DNA of 64,000 nt. Source: Acholoe squamosa (taxonomy: Eukaryota; Annelida; Polychaeta; Phyllodocida; Polynoidae). The notes under the pieces are model-generated. The model had not been told where the DNA came from, ran no database searches, and was given only the letters and a program-made list of their open reading frames with translations. A program made the position numbers and the translations under genes. Below are positions 19,532 through 27,832 of the stretch, piece after piece (within the stretch, counting starts at the first letter, position 1; every line of letters starts with the position of its first letter). Where the stretch lies: the NCBI GenBank assembly GCA_949317995.1, contig OX439043.1, positions 124,001 to 188,000 on the forward strand, read 5' to 3'.

Positions 19532-20497
19532 ATGCATAAGTTTCCCAAGTTTTCAGTCTTACCGGATTATCTTTTTGTGAAATACAATTTTGGAACAGGG
19601 CTCGGCTATCATGTTCACTCCCCTTCAAGTAAGGCTTTGCTATCTCGTCTTTCAACCTTTATGTCAGACACCTCCGTACTTAAAAATGCAGTTGTACCCA
19701 TACCAATACCTCCAAAACACAAAGAAAACACAAGTGCGACTTTAAATTTGGAGTATGTTAATAGTTTAATGCAACAATATGACACCCAATCACATTCTGT
19801 TACAAACATCAACCGCCATGATATGTATGATATTGATCAATTTCTTACATCGGTTGAACTTACTCTAAACCCTTTTTGCTATGAAACCGTGGTGTCTACG
19901 GCCAATGGTGGAAGACATAAAAGTAAGTTTCAAAGACTACCATTTCAACAGTTCATGATGCTGGACTCGATTTTTACCATGATAAACAGAAGCGGGTTAT
20001 CAGAATATCGGCATCAAATTTTCATGCACTTAAAAAATGACTTGGGTTACAGTTGGCTAACTTGGACTAAGGCAAACATACTACAAGAGCTTTTTGCTAC
20101 CCGCATTGTAGCACACAACATACGAAGGCGTATGGGTAAATCTGTTGCAGTGTATGCTGAACTTGCAAGATGTTTAGCATTTTTTCCAAAGGCTGGAATA
20201 AAAGCTTTATATACAGTTCACATGGCCCATTCTGCTGAACAGTGCTACACAGCTGTGTCACAAGTGATATATTCTTTTGTAGATCTTTTCAATTCCACAC
20301 AAAGGTTAAAGTACACAGAAAAAATACTAGCCAGAGGGGGAAGTGTTGACATTAATGATTTTTACTATGTTGCCAAGCCACATACTAACCGAGCTACAAA
20401 AACCATCGCAGTTTCATTTTCCAAGTATAATCATGAAAACAATTGCACGGAAATAACTGAAAATACACTTTTATGCAAAGCATATACACAACGTGAT
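19532..20497 (+). CDS. Terminase large subunit (UL15 family), exon 1
   Basis: This exon encodes 322 residues of the packaging motor that threads viral DNA into capsids in the nucleus. It contains the Walker A region near residues 198-204 (RRRMGKS), followed by a strand and the segment IKALYTVHMAH, matching the herpesvirus terminase layout in which an R-R-x-GK loop is followed by the TAH motif. The exon ends in a perfect donor, GAT|GTAAGT, at 20498, in phase 0. Exon 2, with Walker B and the nuclease domain, starts at 24266, also in phase 0. The intron carries other genes, as in herpesviruses of vertebrates. Confidence 0.9.
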
Positions 20498-20585
20498 GTA
20501 AGTATCAATTTTGTTTTGTTTTGTTTTAAATGTAATTACAGCGGTACCTTAACACAAAGTAGAGTAAACATCTTCACAATAGTAG

Positions 20586-21761
20586 TTAAAAATGAAACAC
20601 CTGTGGACAGGCAACCTTGAGCACATTTTCAACATATTGTTTTGTCATGCGTGTTGTTTTAGCCTTATATAAGGACTTTTCCTTCATGTACATGTTCTTT
20701 GTTGCAACCCATATGTCATTGATTGTGGCTTCCTGGGACAACCGAACTCCATCCGTAAGGAAGTCATTCAATTGTTTTATTTTCCTTTGTCCGTGAAACT
20801 CTTCTATAAGCTCTGCAGGCAGCGGTCTATGTTTTATGTCACTTTTACTTAATGCGGCATAATATAAGCTTATTGTGCTCTTACCAAACTGGCCCCTTCG
20901 GGTGTGCTTATCTACAGCCCACTCAGGCATATCGTTTAACTGATTATTACTCATTACAGTCCAGTCCCACTCGTACGGTGCACTAACGGAAATGTTCGTC
21001 TCGCTTATATTGCGCCCTCTTCCTCTCCCGTGCATTAACCACTTTCGAACAACGGCACAAAATAATACTAACCTAAGTTCTACTTTTGGAACAGCGGCTA
21101 AACATATTAGAGCTTCTAGTGAACGCATCATGTGCTTGTCGTTTTCCACATCCAACAATACAGTTAACGCAAGCTGGCACAAGTTAGGTTTAGTCTTCCT
21201 GCCTGTCTTAATCGGGCAATGATAGTTAATTGGGCCAGAGCGCTTTTCATGATTAATTGCAATCGTCAGTAGTTTTGCACCTAGCATCATTGCTTTTTCC
21301 TCTTTTCCTATGTTGTCCCATCCGGTGCGCAGTAATGTGAGTGCTATGCCGATATTTACACGCCCCTTAAGAGGTTTAATTCCCCATTGTGTTTCCTTTA
21401 AATCTGCATCCGCTTGTGAAGGGATGTACACATCTTTTAACAGGTCGTATTCATTGCACATTATATATACCGGCATGCATGCAACATAGCGAGAAGGCTT
21501 TATCCTGTCAATCAGAAGTTCTGTAAACAGTTGAGGTTTTTTCAACACGTTACCGGCTTCCCGTAATGCGGTGGCCGATGCTAATCCGTGATCTTCTAGC
21601 AAATATGTAACAAAATGTTTTTCTTTCAATGTAGCGCCAAGTTCCATTACAGCCTTCATGGCATAGCTCTTATTTTTCCGCCGAATAGACTTTTGTAGCA
21701 GAGATTTTAGTTCATCCACTGCAATACAGCGTCTGGTTAAATGATGTTTCCAAGGTGCCAT
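20586..21761 (-). CDS. Nested gene in terminase intron; possible AAA+ clamp-loader-like C-domain protein
   Basis: This intact minus-strand ORF of 391 residues starts at the ATG at 21761 and lies wholly inside the terminase intron. Two segments recall the helical C-terminal domain shared by MgsA-type AAA+ ATPases and related proteins of large DNA viruses: a helix pair SIRRKNKSYAMKAV followed by YLLEDHGLA, and later DKHTRRGQFGKS. No complete Walker A and B pair is visible, so ATPase activity is doubtful. In herpesviruses the UL15 intron holds antisense genes (UL16, UL17), but no similarity to those is claimed. The functional reading is tentative. Confidence 0.6.
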   Translation of the reverse strand: MAPWKHHLTRRCIAVDELKSLLQKSIRRKNKSYAMKAVMELGATLKEKHFVTYLLEDHGLASATALREAGNVLKKPQLFTELLIDRIKPSRYVACMPVYIMCNEYDLLKDVYIPSQADADLKETQWGIKPLKGRVNIGIALTLLRTGWDNIGKEEKAMMLGAKLLTIAINHEKRSGPINYHCPIKTGRKTKPNLCQLALTVLLDVENDKHMMRSLEALICLAAVPKVELRLVLFCAVVRKWLMHGRGRGRNISETNISVSAPYEWDWTVMSNNQLNDMPEWAVDKHTRRGQFGKSTISLYYAALSKSDIKHRPLPAELIEEFHGQRKIKQLNDFLTDGVRLSQEATINDIWVATKNMYMKEKSLYKAKTTRMTKQYVENVLKVACPQVFHF

Positions 21762-22011
21762 AGTTACACTTGCTGTAGAACACACGTGCTCGCTCTACTG
21801 TTATAGTAGTAGCCACACACCCCCTCCCCCTCTTTTCCATCTTATTGGCTCACGCACTCCATTAACCAATCAGCGACAAGAAAATTGAAATTAAAATGCC
21901 ACACGGCAATAACACGTGCATGTTGCTGTTTATTCCTCCAACGTATTGTAATACAGAAGAATCTGTTTTAATTTTTATTCTTACGCTAGCTTTAGTGAAC
22001 TGTAGATGTAA

Positions 22012-22019
22012 ATATAAGG
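22012..22019 (+). promoter_or_regulatory. TATA box (ATATAAGG)
   Basis: ATATAAGG lies 41 bases before the ATG at 22060 and is identical to the octamer before the gene at 7974. It suggests an independent promoter inside the terminase intron. Confidence 0.55.
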
Positions 22020-22059
22020 TTATATCTTTGTACACGCTTGTCAGCACATCACGGAAATT

Positions 22060-22263
22060 ATGGCGCTAAGCAACTGTGTTACTAAAGCCTGCACTTTTCT
22101 TAAAGCAAATACCTTTAGTCAACTTAAAAACAAAAGTCTTAGAGCTACCTACCATTCGAACCAAAACGGCTTAACAGCATACTGCAAAGACTGTATGAAT
22201 TGTTTATGGTATTTAAAGAGCGAGAAGAAAAAAAGAATAAAATTGACATATCTCTCTGTCTAA
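22060..22263 (+). CDS. Small intron-nested ORF, 67 residues, possibly continued in another frame
   Basis: This short ATG ORF with its own TATA box contains several Cys residues (CKDCMNC). It stops at 22261, but a second frame overlaps it from 22200 and stays open to 22643 with a plausible composition. Either the two frames are one gene joined by a frameshift or small intron, or only one is real. A seven-A run at about 22225-22232 lies in the overlap. No family is recognised. Confidence 0.4.
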   Translation: MALSNCVTKACTFLKANTFSQLKNKSLRATYHSNQNGLTAYCKDCMNCLWYLKSEKKKRIKLTYLSV

Positions 22264-22643
22264 GGAATTGTGATGTAAGGATGGAATATTTAAAATCCGT
22301 TCTGGAAGACCAAATTTGTGGAACGAATCACTTTCTTAACAGTGAACCAGGAGCTGATTTTAGGCACAGTGCATCGATCTTAATTTGCGCAGATTTAATA
22401 TGTAAACAGAGTAAATTGATGCCTTATTCATTTGATTTTGACGAAACCAGTGTTACCACCAGGTATAATAAGTTGGTTACAAAAACAGAAAAAAGTAACC
22501 ATGGAAGTAGTAAAAATAAGCAACGTTATGGTGGATCTACAGGGCCATATCCAACCGACCATGCTTTTTGTGCTCGGGGAAAAATTCGAACCGAAAAACG
22601 AACACCTGTTTGTTCGGGTAGGAGAAGAAAGTGTACTAAATAA
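22200..22643 (+). CDS. Overlapping ORF in second frame, no early ATG
   Basis: This frame opens at a TTG and overlaps the end of the 67-residue ORF and the start of the gene at 22501. Its sequence up to about 22500 (for example YLKSVLEDQICG) looks like real protein, and the part beyond reads like a shadow of the next gene. It is most likely the continuation of the 22060 ORF. This is tentative. Confidence 0.3.
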   Translation: MFMVFKEREEKKNKIDISLCLRNCDVRMEYLKSVLEDQICGTNHFLNSEPGADFRHSASILICADLICKQSKLMPYSFDFDETSVTTRYNKLVTKTEKSNHGSSKNKQRYGGSTGPYPTDHAFCARGKIRTEKRTPVCSGRRRKCTK

Positions 22644-24159
22644 ATGTGGAACTGTGTCATCCACCACATTTTATCCAGAACGACGTGTTGTTTGGATTTC
22701 TATTTTGCAACGTTTTGCTCTTCCCGTGCGTCTTAATTCTAGAAAAGCTACAACGTTTATTGAAATAGCAGACCCTGCAATCAACATAAGCTGCATGTAT
22801 TGCACCTGCCATGGGGAGTATGTCAATCCTTACTTTCCGGACAAGTTTAAGGAAACTGTCGTGGAAATTAACTACCAATGTACAACTACTAAGGAAGGCA
22901 ACAAAAAGAGCAAACAAGAAAGTGAAAATGACATGGGTCCAGCAGAGGTTACTAATGGAGAACTAAAAGATATGAACGACCAAGAATTAATATTCATCTC
23001 CAACATTTTGGGTCTTTCTGATGAAAGCAAAAAAAAACCTGATGTTTTTCCACGGTCTAACTCTCCATGCAATATACAGGTGCTAAGTAAAAAAGAGCGA
23101 AGCAGTTTTGTTCCCGAAGATGATGCACTAAAAATGGAATTAGAATATCAATGCAATCAACCCATATATGCGGGAAAAAAAGACGCCCTTTTAATATCTG
23201 GCGTCTTTTGGCTTAATTTTACCCACTGGGAAAAATGTAATGAAAGCCTTATTAAAGCACCGTTAAGAAACTCCATTTTCCCCGTCTATGCTTCTGCTGT
23301 CATGCCTTGTTTGTTACGTGAATTGCACATGCTTTTTGTTAGTGAGTTGGAATCCAGTTGTTCTTTCAACGTAGCTCTTCCAGGCGACATACCAAATCGG
23401 GTTTTGTATCCTAGAATTCCGGCTTGCACGTCTGAAACTTTGCAAAATGTCTATCAATCAGTTAAGGGGGAAATGTTGTGTGCTCTGGCTATGGTTTTTA
23501 AGGATGTTTGCTTTCCTAACATGAAAGTAGAATTTACAGACTACGAAGACGTTGCAAGACTTTTCACCTTTCACGATTTATATGCCTTAGATGTAGCTGA
23601 CATTTTGGGAAACCCGTTGTCTCCATGGTTAAATGACTTTTTTTGTAAAAGATGGGGTATGACTGAATACATTGCTTACAGACGTTTGCTATGTCAATTT
23701 TTACCTGATTACAAGGGTGTGTCGCATGATCAGGACAGTAAGACGTCTTGGTGCAAATTCATTGTACGCGAGGGTGTTATAGCCGGCATAGAACATGGTA
23801 ACGGACAAACCAAAGGGGAACTGGAATACGATACACGTCCATTACAAACACTTAGAAAAAAAATGGCAAAGGTGGATCACCTCCTAATGTTAAAATCTGT
23901 ACAATGTACCAAAGAGGAAGAAAAAAAAATGGCAGATTGTCTTGACGGCATGATCCGTAACTCATTAGGCGATTCACCAGCATTTACATGCTATGTGAAC
24001 ACCAATTCCGGACACATCTATGTTTCCCATCCACTTTTTCCACAAGGTCATGGTATAGTTTTTGCCCCACCTGAACCGAGTTTTAAGGAACTTAATATGC
24101 TTTTTATTCACGTTTTTCCAGCTATGGAATCCCTTTACAACTACTGTGTCAGTAAATAA
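22501..24159 (+). CDS. Nested gene in terminase intron, hypothetical, 552 residues
   Basis: The ORF is open from 22432, but the ATG at 22501 in AACCATGG context is the natural start. The protein has a cysteine cluster near residues 97-102 (CMYCTCH), an acidic Lys/Glu-rich linker near 125-190, and a folded C-terminal part with many aromatic residues. There is no signal peptide. It lies on the same strand as terminase and ends 106 bases before the exon 2 acceptor. Its stop overlaps an AATAAA at 24158. By position it could be a capsid-associated or tegument protein, but no motif proves this. Confidence 0.65.
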   Translation: MEVVKISNVMVDLQGHIQPTMLFVLGEKFEPKNEHLFVRVGEESVLNKCGTVSSTTFYPERRVVWISILQRFALPVRLNSRKATTFIEIADPAINISCMYCTCHGEYVNPYFPDKFKETVVEINYQCTTTKEGNKKSKQESENDMGPAEVTNGELKDMNDQELIFISNILGLSDESKKKPDVFPRSNSPCNIQVLSKKERSSFVPEDDALKMELEYQCNQPIYAGKKDALLISGVFWLNFTHWEKCNESLIKAPLRNSIFPVYASAVMPCLLRELHMLFVSELESSCSFNVALPGDIPNRVLYPRIPACTSETLQNVYQSVKGEMLCALAMVFKDVCFPNMKVEFTDYEDVARLFTFHDLYALDVADILGNPLSPWLNDFFCKRWGMTEYIAYRRLLCQFLPDYKGVSHDQDSKTSWCKFIVREGVIAGIEHGNGQTKGELEYDTRPLQTLRKKMAKVDHLLMLKSVQCTKEEEKKMADCLDGMIRNSLGDSPAFTCYVNTNSGHIYVSHPLFPQGHGIVFAPPEPSFKELNMLFIHVFPAMESLYNYCVSK

Positions 24160-24265
24160 TAAAAAAACTTAAAATTAAAGGTTTCTTTGTCTAATTTATA
24201 ACAACTTTTTAAAAAAACAAAAAGGGGTAGTAAATCATTCTTTAATGTATTTTTTTTCTTTACAG

Positions 24266-25789
24266 ATTCTCCGTGGAAACACACATAATTTTATATTTGT
24301 CGATGAAAGCTGTTTTGTAAAGCCCGCTGCGTATGGAGAGGTAATTCCCATGTTGCTAACAGACCATGGCCACATGGTTCTTACAAGTTCACATAAAGCT
24401 GGACAAGATACGAGAAGTTACATAGACATTCAATCTCTACGAATGGCAGAAATACTGGTTAATAACATAGTTCACGTGTGTCCTAATCATGTTCTTTCTA
24501 TTTTGGAGAAAAGGTTACCGCTGATGAGTTGTCTATGTAATATATTTCTTCAACCTCATCATATTACAGCTGACTCTGGATACAGGCGTATTTTGGATAC
24601 CTTTTCAACCACTGCTGGAGGTCATACTGAAGACGACTCTAGTGAATTTAAAACAGCATTACTGAGCGAATTAGGTATTTTAACACCCTATAACACATTG
24701 GAAGACTCCCGCGATGCCACAAGAAAACATCTTGCTACAAAAAAAGGCAGAGATAGGTTCTGTTCAAATTTCATAGATGTTTCACAGTATGTTGTTCGAA
24801 AGAAAACTGAATTTGCATTTAAAAATATTGTCGTGGTGTACATCGATCCGACTCCTACAGATGTTGGCCGATCTTTGCATGCGATGTGTTTTGTATGCAT
24901 GGCAGAAAAAAAAACTACATCCTCTCAGGACAGCATTCCATCACTTTTATCGTTAGAAGAGACTGTAAACTATTATGTTTTGCTAGCTGTCGAGGAATTT
25001 GCTACAGACGATATATGTTCAGACGGTGATGGACTTACTGCACTGTCTTCTGCTTTCATTACCACTGTACACGTTTTAACCTTACTGTATGATGCCTATT
25101 TCACAGATTATATCGTGGCAATTGAGGCCAATAGCATGCAAGTAGATTTGTTTTGGTCAAAATGTTATGAACTGTACGATAAATACCCTATTCTTCATGA
25201 AAATGGCATAAAGATTTTAAGTACAACAATACTTTTACCCAAGTCCAGAAAAAAGGTAACTAAAGTTCCTAAAATTTCTAACAGCCACCGCTTCAGCCCC
25301 TACGATGCTAGCTCATACGAGTTAGATTTATTGTGTGAAGAAAACCAGTTACGTAATTTCACTGTAAATGATTACCGCATAGGATATGTACTAAACTCTA
25401 GTAAGGTGGAAAGAATATACAATTTTTTTTCGTTACTCTACAACCCCATGTCAGGAAATGCCAGTTCTGTTGTTTGCTGCAAAGAACTGTGGGGACACAC
25501 CATTATGTGCAAAAGTGACTCTGTCCCTTACTACATTTCAAAAAAACTGGATCTTTTGGAAATTCGCCCCATTGTAAATCACACCACGGGTGAAATAAAG
25601 TATAAAATATCAGGGAAAGGCCGAAATGAGTCAGGTGATTTTATTCAAGACGATTTAGCTATAGCTGTTGTGTTGAGTGTTAGCTTGGCTCAAGACATAT
25701 TTACCAAAAAATATAGCGGCGACTTTGTCGATTTAAAAAACGGCAAGGGGTTGATTCATCACTATCAACTAAATGGGTACGATGGTTAG
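24266..25789 (+). CDS. Terminase large subunit (UL15 family), exon 2
   Basis: The exon follows a strong acceptor (long T run, then TTTACAG ending at 24265) and adds 507 residues, making an 829-residue protein with exon 1. It opens with the Walker B segment FIFVDES and a C-motif-like LTSSHKAG. The RNase H-like nuclease domain follows: YIDPTPTD near total residue 512, a conserved-type IEANSMQ near 607 and a final DDLAIAVV near 783, which together supply the acidic metal-binding residues. The ORF's own ATG at 24245 lies inside the polypyrimidine tract and is not a likely start. The protein is somewhat longer than HSV-1 UL15. Confidence 0.9.
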   Translation: MLRGNTHNFIFVDESCFVKPAAYGEVIPMLLTDHGHMVLTSSHKAGQDTRSYIDIQSLRMAEILVNNIVHVCPNHVLSILEKRLPLMSCLCNIFLQPHHITADSGYRRILDTFSTTAGGHTEDDSSEFKTALLSELGILTPYNTLEDSRDATRKHLATKKGRDRFCSNFIDVSQYVVRKKTEFAFKNIVVVYIDPTPTDVGRSLHAMCFVCMAEKKTTSSQDSIPSLLSLEETVNYYVLLAVEEFATDDICSDGDGLTALSSAFITTVHVLTLLYDAYFTDYIVAIEANSMQVDLFWSKCYELYDKYPILHENGIKILSTTILLPKSRKKVTKVPKISNSHRFSPYDASSYELDLLCEENQLRNFTVNDYRIGYVLNSSKVERIYNFFSLLYNPMSGNASSVVCCKELWGHTIMCKSDSVPYYISKKLDLLEIRPIVNHTTGEIKYKISGKGRNESGDFIQDDLAIAVVLSVSLAQDIFTKKYSGDFVDLKNGKGLIHHYQLNGYDG

Positions 25790-25920
25790 TAATGCCATTT
25801 TTAACTGTTAAAAGCCCATTAGAATATACAACAGAAACCATTTTTCATCTCTGTCATTTCATTAAAAAGGTACAAAGCACAGACCCTGTAAATGTCATTA
25901 ACATGTTAAGTGTTATGTGC

Positions 25921-26060
25921 CCCAACCACCGCACATAATTGTCCTGGGCAACCTTTTTAATTAGCAATTATGGAAATAAGCCAATTATGAATTGTAGTTC
26001 TCATACTAAACCGTACTATATATTAACTGCCCCAAATTACCCTCTTTTTAATTCTGTCAG
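25921..26060 (+). repeat. Direct repeat copy A, about 140 bases
   Basis: This segment, starting CCCAACCACCGCACATAATT, recurs with about a dozen differences at 26587-26724. The two copies flank the large inverted repeat, so the palindrome sits inside a direct duplication. Neither copy encodes a protein. Confidence 0.8.
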
Positions 26061-26257
26061 TATACGTTCTACAAAATAAAATAAAAAGACTAAGGCACAA
26101 AGGTTACACTGTTTTATTAAGTATATTTTGCCATGTTATAAGGGTGATAGCAGTGTACTAAAACATAATTTAGTTGACTGTAAATAAGGCGGCCCTTTGG
26201 TTACCATGGTCACTGCACCCACTGACCTTTTACCACTGTTACCATAGCAACAGCTTT

Positions 26258-26500
26258 TTTACCCCCCGCGCTGCCCCTCCCCCTCTTGCAAACATGAATT
26301 GGGGGTCTTCCCACTGTAGTGTTGGCGTTTGCGTTTGCGTTTGCGTTTGCGGGTAGTAATTTATATGGGGTATATATATATAAAAGGGATTTTATAAATT
26401 ATCGAGCGCAAACGCAAACGCAAACGCAAACGCCAACACTACAGTGGGAAGACCCCCAATTCATGTTTGCAAGAGGGGGAGGGGCAGCGCGGGGGGTAAA
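26258..26500. repeat. Perfect 94-base inverted repeat with AT-rich centre; candidate replication origin
   Basis: Arms 26258-26351 and 26407-26500 are perfect reverse complements, separated by 55 bases rich in A and T that include TATATATATATA and an inner AATTTATA/TATAAATT pair. Each arm ends inward in four tandem GTTTGC hexamers. This matches the layout of herpesvirus lytic origins: a palindrome, repeated initiator-binding sites in the arms and an AT-rich centre. The role is inferred. A second palindrome at 32413-32632 shares an outer motif. Both short ORFs here are products of the repeats. Confidence 0.8.
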
Positions 26501-26586
26501 GATAAATGCTATCTTACAATTGAAACGGGTGTAAAGAACAGTTGATTATTGTTTTTGAAAAACATAACCAAGCCATAACACAGGCT

Positions 26587-26724
26587 CCCAACCACCGCAC
26601 ATAATTTTTTTGGGCAACCTTTTTGATTAGCGATCATGGAAATAAGCCAATTATAAATTGTAGTCCTCATACTAAACCGTAATATATCAACTGCCCCAAA
26701 ATACTCTCTTTTTAATTTCGTGAG
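26587..26724 (+). repeat. Direct repeat copy B, about 140 bases
   Basis: This is the second copy of the element at 25921-26060, starting CCCAACCACCGCACATAATT, with scattered substitutions and a T insertion run. It lies on the right side of the palindrome. Confidence 0.8.
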
Positions 26725-26978
26725 TGTTAAAAGGTGATACTGCTACAATGAGTTCAATACAAATAAGTATTGTTCATTTTTTTTAAAAAAGCAGGTATAA
26801 ACAGTTTTTTTTTAAATTTTTGACCCCGAATAACATAAATACCCCAAAAGCTATTACTTTCTTTCAGCGCAGTGTTTGAGATTGTACTTTGCATACATTT
26901 TTATCAACAGAGAGCATATTAATACCGGTTCATTAGTTTATTTCACAATAAGAATAAAGAAAGTATACTGGTCTATTG

Positions 26979-27034
26979 TAACATAATAAATAACGGTAAT
27001 GGTAACATGATAGATAACGGTAAAGGTAACATGA
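26979..27034 (+). repeat. 24-base tandem repeat, two copies plus part
   Basis: The unit TAACATAATAAATAACGGTA plus four further bases occurs twice (26979-27002 and 27003-27026) with four differences, then begins a third time. It is noncoding and near the candidate origin. Confidence 0.65.
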
Positions 27035-27212
27035 AAACAAAATTCAGGTTCAAAAGAACAAACAATAACTTCACGGACTTAAGGTTTAAATTTAACAAAA
27101 TATAACTGCTTATTTCCATGATTCTCTTAACCAGTATTCTTTTTCCCAGGTCCTTATTTATTATATGATTGATTTTTTTTCTGGTTTTATATTTAACAAA
27201 AACAATTAAAAA

Positions 27213-27713
27213 TCAGTAAGGCTTGACGTATACATCAGGAGCACGCTCGTAAGTTATACCTTTGAAAAGGTCTTTATAAACTTCTGGTATTGTTGCTTTG
27301 TCTGCTTGTTTTTTTTCTATGGTGAATTTTCCGCTGAAATATCTGTCCCTGTCAAGCGAGCTGTAATTGTTGTCTCTTTGGTTTACAGCGTCATAAAGTT
27401 CTGCCAGTAATTTAAGCACATCCTCTCCTGTTTTTGGGTCGTTTAATTCAGTGCTTGACATCAGCATTTTAAGAGAAGATAAACCATCGTAATGAATAAA
27501 AGAAGAACCGAGGGAGTATGTGTCCCTAAACAAAACCAGCACTTCATAGTCCTGTGGTGCAAGTGGTTCGCCATGTACAGTTATAAGAAGTAGGTCATCC
27601 TCACGCATGTGCTTTAGCCCTATCTTTCGTCCTACTTTCCAGTCTATAGGCTGATCTAGTCCTCCGGTGTAGCTCGAACACCTCACATGCTTTGGGACGA
27701 CTATAACCGACAT
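27213..27713 (-). CDS. Hypothetical protein, 166 residues
   Basis: This intact minus-strand ORF begins MSVIVVPKHV. It has mixed alpha/beta composition, no signal peptide and no recognisable motif. The gene is divergent from the large glycoprotein gene, 119 bases between the two ATGs. It is probably a genuine viral gene from its composition and position. The function is unknown. Confidence 0.6.
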   Translation of the reverse strand: MSVIVVPKHVRCSSYTGGLDQPIDWKVGRKIGLKHMREDDLLLITVHGEPLAPQDYEVLVLFRDTYSLGSSFIHYDGLSSLKMLMSSTELNDPKTGEDVLKLLAELYDAVNQRDNNYSSLDRDRYFSGKFTIEKKQADKATIPEVYKDLFKGITYERAPDVYVKPY

Positions 27714-27784
27714 ACCGGCTTTCTGTTTAGTAGAAAAAAGATTGCCAACACTGAAACACGCTGTGTTATAATCAGGGAATCAGC

Positions 27785-27791
27785 TATATAT
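27785..27791 (+). promoter_or_regulatory. TATA-like box of large glycoprotein gene
   Basis: TATATAT lies 48 bases before the ATG at 27833, in the short divergent intergenic region. Confidence 0.5.
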
Positions 27792-27832
27792 TCCTTCCGT
27801 CTAAAGTTATCCTTTTGCTGGAGTAGAAGAAA

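Noticed and set aside
26174-26534. Two plus-strand ORFs over the first palindrome with repetitive Ala-Phe or Gln-Thr segments
   Set aside because: They are translations of the GTTTGC hexamer arrays and their complements; the perfect inverted repeat explains them fully.
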